Source: an uncultured Alphaproteobacteria bacterium
GTDB taxonomy: Bacteria; Pseudomonadota; Alphaproteobacteria; SP197
Assembly: GCA_943787175.1 (NCBI GenBank)
Contig: CALSLK010000024.1
Coordinates: 1 to 64,000 of the forward strand
DNA: 64,000 nt
Direction of reading: 5' to 3'
The notes under the pieces are model-generated. The model was not told the DNA's origin and ran no database searches. It saw only the letters and a program-made list of their open reading frames with translations. Position 1 is the stretch's first letter. Every line of letters starts with the position of its first letter. Below, piece after piece: positions 1-7,277 of this stretch. Position numbers and translations under genes: made by a program.

Positions 1-68
1 GTGGCTCTAATCCCAGCAAGGGGGAAGCTGGGCTCACGTCAGATGTCACCAAACTCTGACAGAGCCAC
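1..68. other. predicted three-way-junction structure
   Basis: The outer arms GTGGCTCT (1-8) and AGAGCCAC (61-68) are perfectly complementary. Between them lie two perfect hairpins: CCCAGC/GCTGGG (12-17 with 27-32, nine-base loop) and GTCAGA/TCTGAC (38-43 with 55-60, eleven-base loop). The whole therefore folds into a closed three-way junction with joining strands of three, five and zero bases. No known ribozyme or riboswitch core was recognised. It could be a structured RNA, a recombination site or the end of a mobile element. The structure works equally on either strand, so I give no strand. The window begins exactly at the outer arm, so the structure may extend further. Confidence 0.35.
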
Positions 69-475
69 ATGGAACGCAGTTTATTCTCAGACAGCCACCC
101 GTTTGATGTGGAGGACTCTCCGCCGTGGCGTCTCCATTGGTGGCCTGGGCAATCATGCGCTCAATGTCCTCTGGCGTGTCACCAGGCAGGCTTCGGACGG
201 ACAATGTCTCCCCAGATCATTGACCCCGGTACACCACGCTCACTGGCTGCTCTGGTAGTCCTCTCCACGGCAACCAGGCCCAAAATCGCAGCCGCAGGTG
301 CCAGGTAAGCAACAGGCGACTGTCATCGGCTGTATCCATGGTCAGCCTGCAGTTCGAGCGTGCCAATCGCTGATCTTAGCTCGACAGGGTACAAAGGACA
401 TGGTTTCATCTTGTTAGGCTGGTGGATGCCTTCCTGTGCTTTTGCACTTGGCAGTCCGGCTGCTGAACGACCTCT
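1..475. other. leading stretch without a supportable gene
   Basis: No reading frame here has a convincing ribosome binding site or recognisable protein content, so I annotate no gene. The first 68 bases can fold into a branched structure, listed separately. The last 30 or so bases (about 445-475) match the tails that end the repeat units further on, including the shared words GGCTGCTGAACGACC. This means the array is entered through a unit-like tail without a preceding full unit. The stretch belongs to the accessory DNA attached to the tRNA-Leu gene, and it may be the interior of an integrated element whose far end lies before the window. Confidence 0.5.
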
Positions 476-501
476 GAGATCAACCATTAGGAGTAATTCC
501 C

Positions 502-681
502 ATGCAAGCATTTACTGACCTTGTCGGCACTTCCGCTGTGCCCGCACACGCCTTTGATATTGATGAGCTCACGGAGCTGACCCCAGCGCTGGACACCGCT
601 ATGGCTGCCCATGACACCGCAGATCAGGCGAGTGAGGCTGCTAGTACTCTGCCTCACGCTCTGCGGGCTGCTGACGCCTGA
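502..681 (+). CDS. array unit 1, 59-residue unrecognised peptide
   Basis: The ATG follows AGGAG with eight bases between, which is a good ribosome binding site. The peptide has a constant first part beginning MQAFTDLVGT, then AVPAHAFDI and an acidic stretch DELTELTPALDTA, followed by an alanine-rich tail ending LRAADA. The stop codon TGA overlaps the start of the next unit's GAGATCAAC, so units are packed without spacer. There is no signal peptide or membrane segment. The middle is likely helical and acidic. I do not recognise the family. This is the copy whose frame stays open furthest through the region that is shifted in other copies, so it may be nearest to the ancestral protein. Confidence 0.5.
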   Translation: MQAFTDLVGTSAVPAHAFDIDELTELTPALDTAMAAHDTADQASEAASTLPHALRAADA

Positions 682-705
682 GATCAACTCATTAGGAGTA
701 TTCCC

Positions 706-771
706 ATGATCCAAGCATTTACCGATCTTGTCGGCACGTCCGCTGTGCCCGCACACGCCTTTGATATGTGA
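706..771 (+). pseudogene. array unit 2, frame broken after 21 codons
   Basis: The unit has the same AGGAG site and starts MIQAFTDLVGT, with one extra codon compared with unit 1. Two bases are missing at 765-768 (GATATG here, GATATTGATG in unit 1), which brings a TGA into frame immediately after AHAFDM. The remaining homologous sequence to about 850 is not translated from this start. Either the copy is dead or the loss is a sequencing error. Confidence 0.45.
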
Positions 772-909
772 GCTCACCGAGCTGACCCCTGCCCTGGACA
801 CCGCTATGGCTGCCCATGACACCGCAGATCAGGCGAGTGAGGCTGCAGCTACTCTGCTCCCCTACGGCCTGCTTGAACGACCCTGAGATCAACCTTAGGA
901 GTAATTCCC

Positions 910-1055
910 ATGATCAAGCATTTACCGATCTTGTCGGCACGTCCGCTGTGCCCGCACACGCCTTTGATATCGCTGAGCTCACCGAGCTGACCCCAGCCCT
1001 GGACACTGCTCAGGCTACTCATGACACCGCAGACAGGCGAGTGAGGCTGCACTAG
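910..1055 (+). pseudogene. array unit 3, start out of frame
   Basis: The AGGAG site and an ATG at 910 are present, but one base is missing compared with unit 2 (ATGATCAAGC against ATGATCCAAGC). The ATG therefore reads out of the conserved frame. The conserved frame itself is open from further upstream through QAFTDLVGTS and LTELTPALDTA to a TAG at 1053-1055. No start codon with a good ribosome binding site serves that frame. Confidence 0.4.
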
Positions 1056-1126
1056 CTTTCTGACTTGCTCCGTTCTCACCGGCTGCTGAACGACCAACTG
1101 AGATCAACCCTTGAGGAGTAATTCCC

Positions 1127-1294
1127 ATGCAAGCATTTACTGACCTTGTCGGCACCACCGCTGTGCCCGCACACGCCTTTGATATTGCTGAGCTCACGGA
1201 GCTGACCCCAGCGCTGGACACTGCTCAGGCTACTCATGGAACATCGGTAGAGGCGAGTGAGGCTGCACTACTGTTCTTTTGCACGCTGCCTTAG
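1127..1294 (+). CDS. array unit 4, 55-residue peptide
   Basis: A GAGGAG site lies eight bases before the ATG. The first 35 residues match unit 1 apart from T for S at residue 11 and A for D at residue 21. After DTAQATH the frame differs from units 1 and 3 because of small insertions and deletions, giving a tail ending LLFFCTLP. The tail is therefore unrelated in sequence to the other copies although the DNA is homologous. Function unknown. Confidence 0.45.
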   Translation: MQAFTDLVGTTAVPAHAFDIAELTELTPALDTAQATHGTSVEASEAALLFFCTLP

Positions 1295-1348
1295 TGTTCG
1301 CCTGGCTGCTGAACGACCAACTGAGATCAACCATTAGGAGTAATTCCC

Positions 1349-1543
1349 ATGCAAGCATTTACTGATCTTGTCGGCACCACCGCTGTGCCCGCACACGCCT
1401 TTGATATTGCTGAGCTCACGGAGCTGACCCCAGCCCTGGACACCGCTCATGGCTACTCATGGACATCGGCAGACAGGCGAGTGAGGCTGCTGACTTTCCC
1501 GCCTTACTGGGTGCCTGACTCTGAACGCCTGTCCGGCTGCTGA
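1349..1543 (+). CDS. array unit 5, 64-residue peptide
   Basis: The AGGAG site and MQAFTDLVGT start are conserved. Identity with unit 4 runs to DTA. An added base then switches to a frame giving a basic and aromatic tail (YSWTSADRRVRL, PPYWVPDSERLSGC). The stop is the TGA inside the shared CTGCTGAACG word, so the conserved tail DNA supplies a stop in this frame. It is the longest peptide of the array. Confidence 0.45.
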   Translation: MQAFTDLVGTTAVPAHAFDIAELTELTPALDTAHGYSWTSADRRVRLLTFPPYWVPDSERLSGC

Positions 1544-1579
1544 ACGACCTACTGAGATCAACCATTAGGAGTAATTCCC

Positions 1580-1759
1580 ATGCAAGCCTTCACTGACCTT
1601 GTCGGCACCTCCGCTGTGCCCGCACACGCCTTTGATATTGCTGAGCTGACGGAACTGACCCCAGCGCTGGACACTGCTCGGCTACTCATGGAACATCGGC
1701 TAGAGGCGAGTGAGGCGAGGGGTTCTTGTTTTTGGCCTTACGGCTGCAATTGCTCATGA
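1580..1759 (+). CDS. array unit 6, 59-residue peptide
   Basis: It starts like the others (AGGAG, MQAFTDLVGT). After DTA the reading frame gives RLLMEHRLEASEAR and a cysteine- and aromatic-rich end, GSCFWPYGCNCS. The tail DNA of this unit is the most different from the others: it lacks the GGCTGCTGAACGACC word. Three cysteines in the last eleven residues are unlike any other copy. Confidence 0.45.
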   Translation: MQAFTDLVGTSAVPAHAFDIAELTELTPALDTARLLMEHRLEASEARGSCFWPYGCNCS

Positions 1760-1796
1760 ATTTCTAACTGAGATCAGCCCCTGAGGAGTGAAGTCC

Positions 1797-1847
1797 ATGC
1801 AGGCCTTCACCGACCTGGCTGGCACTCAATCTTCCTCATCCACTTAG
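1797..1847 (+). pseudogene. array unit 7, truncated at recombinase junction
   Basis: A GAGGAG site precedes ATG and the conserved MQAFTDLAGT. Homology to the other units stops at about 1826, after GGCACT. From there the plus strand is the complement of the recombinase gene, and the frame ends by chance at TAG 1845-1847 after 16 codons. The junction marks a recombination or insertion point between array and recombinase gene. Confidence 0.6.
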
Positions 1848-2958
1848 CCAGTATCTCCATGCTATAGCCCTTGCCATAGGCATGACCGATCCCTTTTGTC
1901 GTCCAGCCACCAATGGCATCAACGATGTCTGCCGGACACTCCACAGCTCTGAGGCGGTCTCTCAAACTGTGTCTAAGCCCATGGACCACAAATCCTTCAC
2001 CGATTATGGTTTTGATCCACTTGTTTAGAGCGGCGCTGGCTGAGTTGGCATTACACGTCTGGCCATCACAGTAGCGTGGGAAGGCATAGTCATTGCCATG
2101 CTCAAGGAGCCTCCTGGCTGCCCACAGAGACGTTCCCACCAGGGTTATATGCCTGGCACTGCTCTTGGTCTTCAGACGGCGCCAGGGGTGCGTTTGGACG
2201 ACAATGTGGGGGATGGGGCCCTCGAGGAAGATATCGTCCTTGTGAAGCCCTACGGCTTCGCTCAGGCGCATACCGGTATCGCTGATCAGGGCAATCAGCC
2301 AACGCATCTCATCATCTGTTTCGTGACAGGCTTTTTGTAGAATATTCATTTTGTCCTGAGGGATCGGTAATCTGTCTTGGCTGTCATCCCTGTCAGGCAT
2401 GTAGGTCCTGGCAAAGGCATTGCTGCCTTCAATGCCATGCTCACGCATCACCAAATTGATGATGGACCTCACTGACCCGAAGATGCGCTTGACGCTGCCA
2501 AGACTGAGACCCTTCTCGAACAGATGGTCACGAAAGGTGGCCGCATCGGATGATGAGTACGAGGTGATAGGTCTATTACCCAATGCCTCTGCCACATACC
2601 TGCCATTGCGCTTGGCTGCACGGATGAAGGTTGGCGACTGCTTGTCTTTTTTTAGCAGCAGATAGCTATCAACCGCCTCCATCATGGTGGGGTTGTTATC
2701 GGTCACGTCAGCTTCACCATCGATCACCAGATGCAAAGCTGGCACATCCATCTTCTGGAGCCTCAGTCCATGCCAGTAATCATCAAGGCGCTGGTTGATC
2801 GACGTTGCCGAACGGTATGCAGCTTTGGTTGACCTGGTCCGCAGGCTGATACTTACCCTGTCGCTACGATAGTGCTGCTGAAGGTCAGCAGGGACACGTC
2901 TGACGAAGTGATAGATGCCGCTGCGAACACGGATATGAGGGGATAAATTGTACGTCAT
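1807..2958 (-). CDS. tyrosine recombinase / phage-type integrase
   Basis: This is a site-specific recombinase that would cut and join DNA at an attachment site, here most likely the neighbouring tRNA-Leu gene. The N-terminal part (HIRVRSGIYHFVRRVP) resembles the SAM-like domain common in alphaproteobacterial integrases. The catalytic half shows the expected residues: Arg in DTGMRLSEA, HGLRHS (His-x-x-Arg), a Trp/His-position GGW, and the nucleophile Tyr in the YGKGYS region. I chose the start at MTYNLS. A start 14 codons upstream (3000) is possible. The bases 2949-2969 around the start carry a twice-repeated TGTACGTCA, which could be a binding site. The last six codons, ECQPGR, and the stop come from the antisense strand of array unit 7, so the natural C-terminus may have been replaced. 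Confidence 0.88.
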   Translation of the reverse strand: MTYNLSPHIRVRSGIYHFVRRVPADLQQHYRSDRVSISLRTRSTKAAYRSATSINQRLDDYWHGLRLQKMDVPALHLVIDGEADVTDNNPTMMEAVDSYLLLKKDKQSPTFIRAAKRNGRYVAEALGNRPITSYSSSDAATFRDHLFEKGLSLGSVKRIFGSVRSIINLVMREHGIEGSNAFARTYMPDRDDSQDRLPIPQDKMNILQKACHETDDEMRWLIALISDTGMRLSEAVGLHKDDIFLEGPIPHIVVQTHPWRRLKTKSSARHITLVGTSLWAARRLLEHGNDYAFPRYCDGQTCNANSASAALNKWIKTIIGEGFVVHGLRHSLRDRLRAVECPADIVDAIGGWTTKGIGHAYGKGYSMEILAKWMRKIECQPGR

Positions 2959-3022
2959 CCTGTACGTCACCTGGACTGCCAACAGAAAAAACGCTGACAT
3001 ATCAGTGAGTTAGTGCAGGAGG

Positions 3023-3115
3023 TGGTGCCCGCTACGAGGGACTCGAACCCCCACGCCCTTACGAAGGACCCGAGATTTTGAAGTCTCGCGCGTCTACCAG
3101 TTCCGCCACTGGGGC
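3023..3115 (-). tRNA. tRNA-Leu, CAA-like, unusual anticodon loop and acceptor
   Basis: The complement gives a 93-base cloverleaf with encoded CCA: a D arm GCGG..TGGTAGACGC, a long class II variable arm (six pairs around a CGT loop) and a T arm GGGGG/TTCGAGT/CCCTC, typical of tRNA-Leu. The anticodon stem CGAGA/TCTCG closes a loop of eight bases, CTTCAAAA, one more than normal. If one T is extra the anticodon is CAA (Leu, UUG codons). The acceptor pairs only at its four outer positions (GCCC/GGGC), and two extra bases sit between T arm and acceptor. The 3' part faces the integrase, so it may have been supplied by the integrated element. Confidence 0.8.
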
Positions 3116-3183
3116 ACACGGGCGCGAAGATGGTGTAGAGCTGCCCCGGGGTCAAGCCCCGCGAAGGCGACAGGCAGGGCAGA

Positions 3184-3522
3184 TCAGGGTTTCGATTGCA
3201 GCCTTGCCTGGAAGGACGTCAGAACAGACCTGCGCACCTCGGCAGGCTGTTCATCAACGGCCTGCGCCAGGGATTTCAGGGAACGCCGCAGGCCGTGTAT
3301 CTGGTCCACCATGGAAAGCAGGACGGGGATCGTTTCCTCGTCTATCTCCATGTCTTCGCGCAGCTCACAGACCAGACGGATGCGTGCGACATCAAGTTCG
3401 TCAAACACCGGGCCCTCGTCGTCCTGCCGGGGTGCAACCCAGCCCTGGACCTGCCACAGCCGCAACTCGGTCACGCTGATGCGACCCACGCTGGCAACCA
3501 CCTGTTCCTCGCGCAACGTCAT
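3184..3522 (-). CDS. cbpM: chaperone modulator CbpM
   Basis: This 112-residue cytoplasmic protein has a MerR-like helix-turn-helix fold. In the known system CbpM binds the J domain of CbpA and inhibits both its co-chaperone and DNA-binding activities. The family pattern is visible: SVTELRLWQVQGWVAP near residue 16, followed by a long helical part (residues 45-112). Its start overlaps the last four bases of cbpA (ATGA), so both are translated from one message, cbpA first. The stop lies about 70 bases from the tRNA gene. Confidence 0.88.
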   Translation of the reverse strand: MTLREEQVVASVGRISVTELRLWQVQGWVAPRQDDEGPVFDELDVARIRLVCELREDMEIDEETIPVLLSMVDQIHGLRRSLKSLAQAVDEQPAEVRRSVLTSFQARLQSKP

Positions 3523-4445
3523 GACGGTTTCCCCATGCCGGCGCGCGGGTCATAGGCATGGACCTCGCGCCAGCTCTCCAGGAAGGCCTCCAGTTCCGCA
3601 TCCACGGTTTCGGGCAGCGTGATCTGCAGCACGACGCGCTGATCTCCGGCTGTGCCTTTGGCCGGTTTCACACCCTTGCCCTTCAGGCGCAACACATCGC
3701 CGCTGCTTGATCCCTTTGGAATGGTCAGTGCGACCTTGCCCGTGCCCGTGGCCGTGGGTGTGGCGACCTTGCCGCCCAGCACCGCCTCATCAAGGGTGAT
3801 GGGCAGATCAAGCACAATGTCGTTGCCTTCGCGGCGAAACAGGGCATGGGGTTTGACCGTGATCGTGATCAACGCGTCACCGGCCGGGCCTCCGCCCATA
3901 CCAGCACCGCCCTTGCCTTTCAGGCGCAGGGTTGCGCCGTCCTGGATGCCTGGCGGAATCCGCACATCAAGATCGCCGCCCTGGGGCAGGGTCAGGCGCC
4001 GGGTCGCGCCGTTGACCGCATCCAGAAACTCGACCTCCAGAGCATAACCCGCATCCTGGCCCTTCATGCGCATGCTCCGTCGGCCACCGCCCTGCTGAGA
4101 GAACGCGCCGGCGAGAAAGTCAGCCAGATCCTCCTGGCTGGAAAACCCTGGATGGCCGCTATAGCGCCCGCCGGGGTCGGCCTCGGCATGGTGCCTGTAA
4201 TACTGGTGTTCCTGGCGTTCCGCGCCGCCGGCGTCGATCTCGCCCCGATCGAAGCGGGCGCGTTTCTCAGAATCCTTGAGCAGGCCATAGGCGCCTGAAA
4301 CCTGCTTGAAGCGGGTCTCGGCAGCCTTGTCGTCTGGATGCAAGTCAGGGTGCAGCTCCTTCGCCAGTTTGCGATAGGCCTTGCGAATGTCGTCCTGGCT
4401 GGCATCGCGCGCGACACCCAGAATTTTGTAGGGATCATCACTCAC
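3519..4445 (-). CDS. cbpA: DnaJ-like curved-DNA-binding co-chaperone CbpA
   Basis: This 308-residue type II J protein works with DnaK and can also bind DNA. The N-terminal J domain (residues 5-70) carries the HPD motif in ELHPDLHPDD. It is followed by a Gly/Arg-rich linker and two C-terminal substrate-binding beta domains (about 120-290) with the pair of conserved stretches LRLKGKG. There is no zinc finger, as expected for CbpA. Translation appears to start at GTG (4443-4445), preceded by GAGAGGAT. It is divergently transcribed from the VWA gene, with about 155 bases between that hold both promoters, none of which I can place firmly. Confidence 0.9.
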   Translation of the reverse strand: MSDDPYKILGVARDASQDDIRKAYRKLAKELHPDLHPDDKAAETRFKQVSGAYGLLKDSEKRARFDRGEIDAGGAERQEHQYYRHHAEADPGGRYSGHPGFSSQEDLADFLAGAFSQQGGGRRSMRMKGQDAGYALEVEFLDAVNGATRRLTLPQGGDLDVRIPPGIQDGATLRLKGKGGAGMGGGPAGDALITITVKPHALFRREGNDIVLDLPITLDEAVLGGKVATPTATGTGKVALTIPKGSSSGDVLRLKGKGVKPAKGTAGDQRVVLQITLPETVDAELEAFLESWREVHAYDPRAGMGKPS

Positions 4446-4601
4446 GGGTTTTTATCCTCTCTCTACCTTCTAGATGGTGGAGGGCGCGACCGCGATCAAG
4501 CGCCGTGCCGCCCAATTGCCCCAATCTCTCCCATGTCTGGCCATGAAGCCTGACCAGTATCGGGCCACACGGCCAATCCGGCCGATCCAGGGGAGATTGA
4601 T

Positions 4602-6323
4602 ATGTTGATCCATTTGAATGGCTGGCCCTTTCGCAACGGGCGCGCGGGCCTCGTGCTCATGACCGGGACGCTCGCGCTGGCGGCCTGCAGTCCCGAACAG
4701 GAAGACCTGACCAAGGTGGAGCCTGTCGAAGCACAGGAACAGGTTCAGGTCGAGACCGAGTACATGGTCGTCGAGGAAGTCGTCCTGATGGAAGAAGCGA
4801 TGTCGACCGGGGTAGCGTCCAACTATGAGATGGCATACCTGTCGGACCAGCAGAACGGCTGGGTCACAGGTGTCTCCGGACAGGGTGATGTCTATGAAGA
4901 GACCGCACCCAACCCGATCCACGCGGTCAGCACCGACCCGGTCTCGACCTTCTCGATCGATGTCGATACCGCGGCCTATGCCAACACGCGCCGTTTCATC
5001 GAGTCCGGGCAGCTTCCCCCGGCCGATGCGGTGCGCGTCGAGGAGCTGATCAACTACTTCAACTATGCCTATGCGCCGCCGGTTGATTCACAGGTGCCAT
5101 TCGCCACGGCAGTTTCGGTCGTGCCGAGCCCGTGGAACCAGGCCACGCAACTCGTCCATATCGGTATCCAGGGTTATGACCTCATCGAAGAGAAACGACC
5201 CGCCGCGAACCTCACCTTCCTGGTCGATGTCTCGGGCTCAATGAACTCGCCTGACAAGCTGGGCCTGCTGGTCCAGGGTCTGCGCCTTCTGGTCGGGGAA
5301 CTGGGGGAGGACGACACGGTTGCCATCGTAACGTATGCCAGCGGTGTGCGCATTGCCCTGCCGCCGACGCTGGGGTCCGACAAGGCAACCATTCTTGGTG
5401 TGCTCGATAGCCTGCGTGCGGGCGGCTCGACCTCCGGCGCAGCGGGTCTGGAGACGGCTTACAATCTGGCCTATGAGTCCTTCAACGTCGAAGGCGTGAA
5501 CCGCATCCTGCTGGCCACCGATGGCGACTTCAACGTGGGGATTTCCGATCCCGATCTGCTGGAAGAAGAGGTCGCCCGTCAGCGCGAAGGCGGGGTTTAT
5601 CTCTCGGTCCTCAGCTTCGGGCGCGGTAATCTCAACGACGAACTGACCCAGCGCCTGGCCCAGAACGGCAATGGCAATGCGGCCTATATCGACTCCCTGC
5701 TGGAAGCCAAGAAGGTCCTGGTCGATGAACTTGGCGGCACGTTGTTCCCGATCGCCAACGACGTGAAGATTCAGGTCGAGTTCAACCCCGCACAGGTCGC
5801 CGAGTACCGACTGCTGGGATACGAAACCCGCATTCTCGAACGTGAGGATTTCAACAACGATCACGTTGATGCCGGCGAAATCGGCAACGGCCACAACGTC
5901 ACCGCGATCTATGAAATCGTGCCGGTCACGGCGCAATTCCGCTGGATGGGCGGCCTGCGCTATGACGACGGTCCTGCATTGGAGCCCGATGACCGGTTCG
6001 CCGGTGAGCTGGCCTATCTCAAGATCCGCTACAAACTCCCCGGCGAAGACACCAGCAAGCTGATCTCCCGTCCGGTCTCGAATGAGCAGGTGATTGCATC
6101 CCTCGAAGAAGCCCCGGGCGATGTCCGGTTCTCCATTGCCGTGGCGGCCTATGGCCAGCTCCTGCGCAACGATGCCTTCCTGCAGACCTACGACTTCGGT
6201 GATGTCGTTGATCTGGCCAATGCGTCCAGGGGCAAGGACAGCTTCGGTTATCGCGCCGAATTCGTCCGCCTGGCCGATCTTGCGGGAACACTCGACAACC
6301 GATGGTCCAGCCTGAACGAGTAG
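4602..6323 (+). CDS. VWA-domain lipoprotein, YfbK family
   Basis: The 573-residue exported protein has a lipobox LALAAC, placing the lipidated cysteine near residue 29. After an acidic linker comes the conserved N-terminal block (DPVSTFSIDVDTA, VRVEELINYF, residues about 100-160). A von Willebrand factor A domain follows, with the metal-ion site DVSGSM near residue 208 and TDGDFNVG near 306. The C-terminal part (about 400-573) matches the DUF3520 type. Proteins of this family sit in the cell envelope, and their role is not well defined. A GGGGAG site precedes the ATG. Confidence 0.88.
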   Translation: MLIHLNGWPFRNGRAGLVLMTGTLALAACSPEQEDLTKVEPVEAQEQVQVETEYMVVEEVVLMEEAMSTGVASNYEMAYLSDQQNGWVTGVSGQGDVYEETAPNPIHAVSTDPVSTFSIDVDTAAYANTRRFIESGQLPPADAVRVEELINYFNYAYAPPVDSQVPFATAVSVVPSPWNQATQLVHIGIQGYDLIEEKRPAANLTFLVDVSGSMNSPDKLGLLVQGLRLLVGELGEDDTVAIVTYASGVRIALPPTLGSDKATILGVLDSLRAGGSTSGAAGLETAYNLAYESFNVEGVNRILLATDGDFNVGISDPDLLEEEVARQREGGVYLSVLSFGRGNLNDELTQRLAQNGNGNAAYIDSLLEAKKVLVDELGGTLFPIANDVKIQVEFNPAQVAEYRLLGYETRILEREDFNNDHVDAGEIGNGHNVTAIYEIVPVTAQFRWMGGLRYDDGPALEPDDRFAGELAYLKIRYKLPGEDTSKLISRPVSNEQVIASLEEAPGDVRFSIAVAAYGQLLRNDAFLQTYDFGDVVDLANASRGKDSFGYRAEFVRLADLAGTLDNRWSSLNE

Positions 6324-6327
6324 GGTT

Positions 6328-7197
6328 TCAGTCTCGCCTTGGGTTCAGGACCTCGATCAGGGCTGCGATCTCGTCGCGGCCGTGGCCCAGATCGATGCCG
6401 GCCTGGAAAAGGCGGTCCATGGCATCGGCTAGGCCCGTATCAGCCCCGACAGACCGACTGAACAGTGCAACCTGGTTATAGGCGTGGGCGTGGGTCTCGA
6501 GCGTTGCTTCCCTTGCGGCAAGGTCTCCGCTTTTAAGGGCGTCAGCGCTGATGCGGTCTGCCGCTCTCCAGTCATAGGCCTCGACCATGAGGTCGAGAAA
6601 ACCGTCGAGTGGTACGCCCGATGCGCGGCAGATCGCAGCGCCATGCAACAGACCTACTGCATGCGCGTAGTAAAAGGCGAAATAGGCCTTGTCGAAGGCG
6701 GTCGCCACGCCGGGCTTTTCGCCCACCAGGCGGGGCTTTGCGCCCATGGCATGGAGAACGTCGTGGCAGGTTTCGAACACGGCAGGGTCGCCGGAATAGA
6801 TGATGAAGCAGTCACCTGCCCGCACGTCCTTGGGATAGCCCAAAATGGAGCCGTCGAGGTAACCGATCCCGTGGCGGGCGGCCCAGTCGGCAAAAGTAAG
6901 CGATTGGTCCGGCGTTGCCTGGCTGAGCTGGACGAAGGCCTTGCCAGCAAGCGCTTCTCCAACGTCTGATGTAATCACGCTCTGCGTGACGGCTTCATGA
7001 TCGGTCAGGCAACTGATCAGCACATCGCAATTCTGTGCGCCCTCAGCGAAGGATGAGGCCTGGGTTGCACCTGCCTCGACGGCGGCCCGGCAACGCTCGG
7101 GCGTCCGGTTCCAGACCGTGACGGGCAGGCCCTGCTGCAGGAGAGCATCGGCCAAGGCCGATCCCATCAGCCCCATACCGGCAACCATGGTGCGCAT
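6328..7197 (-). CDS. NAD(P)-dependent oxidoreductase, imine reductase / 3-hydroxyisobutyrate dehydrogenase-like
   Basis: The 289-residue protein has an N-terminal Rossmann domain with GMGLMGSALADALL and the NADP-friendly WNRTPER after strand two. An all-helical C-terminal domain follows, with FDKAYFAFYYAHAVGLLHG in place of the catalytic lysine helix of hydroxyisobutyrate dehydrogenases. That pattern is nearer to imine reductases and reductive aminases, which reduce imines with NADPH. I chose the start preceded by GGAGAGG. The longer frame to 7251 lacks such a site. It converges on the VWA gene with four bases between, and lies downstream of the dioxygenase-like gene on the same strand. Confidence 0.75.
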   Translation of the reverse strand: MRTMVAGMGLMGSALADALLQQGLPVTVWNRTPERCRAAVEAGATQASSFAEGAQNCDVLISCLTDHEAVTQSVITSDVGEALAGKAFVQLSQATPDQSLTFADWAARHGIGYLDGSILGYPKDVRAGDCFIIYSGDPAVFETCHDVLHAMGAKPRLVGEKPGVATAFDKAYFAFYYAHAVGLLHGAAICRASGVPLDGFLDLMVEAYDWRAADRISADALKSGDLAAREATLETHAHAYNQVALFSRSVGADTGLADAMDRLFQAGIDLGHGRDEIAALIEVLNPRRD

Positions 7198-7277
7198 GCC
7201 GTAACCTCTCCAGGCGGAATTTAGGGTCGCGCCCACATATGGGTGACGCAATGCTGGAAGCGATCATGTTGTATGGT

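Larger units (their letters stand above)
476..1826 (+). repeat. tandem array of seven small-ORF units
   Basis: Units begin at 476, 680, 885, 1100, 1323, 1554 and 1770, with spacings of 204, 205, 215, 223, 231 and 216 bases. The seventh is cut off at about 1826, where the recombinase gene begins. Each unit opens with GAGATCAACC, a Shine-Dalgarno AGGAG, and an ATG that in most copies starts a peptide reading MQAFTDLVGT. About 110 bases of well conserved coding sequence follow. Then comes a stretch where one- and two-base insertions and deletions put every copy in a different frame, and a poorly conserved tail of 40-60 bases ending near CTGCTGAACGACC. Six near-full copies with different lengths and tails argue against a simple assembly duplication. 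Function unknown. Confidence 0.85.

Noticed and set aside
1..68. hammerhead or other known ribozyme
   Set aside because: Neither strand has the CUGANGA and GAAA core of a hammerhead, and the joining strand lengths (3, 5, 0) do not fit.
1..308. two overlapping plus-strand frames of 79-85 codons
   Set aside because: They lack a ribosome binding site and have compositions unlike the other proteins, and the first overlaps the folded 68-base structure.
476..1826. CRISPR array
   Set aside because: Units are over 200 bases with long conserved parts and variable tails of 40-60 bases, each with a ribosome binding site and reading frame. Repeat and spacer sizes do not fit CRISPR and no cas gene is present.
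476..1826. integron gene cassettes with attC sites
   Set aside because: I looked for RYYYAAC/GTTRRRY core sites and imperfect inverted pairing at unit ends and saw none, and the recombinase does not show an IntI-type insertion.
3023..3115. selenocysteine tRNA (anticodon TCA)
   Set aside because: The eight-base loop does contain TCA, but the D arm and length are leucine-type and no selenoprotein gene is visible in the window.
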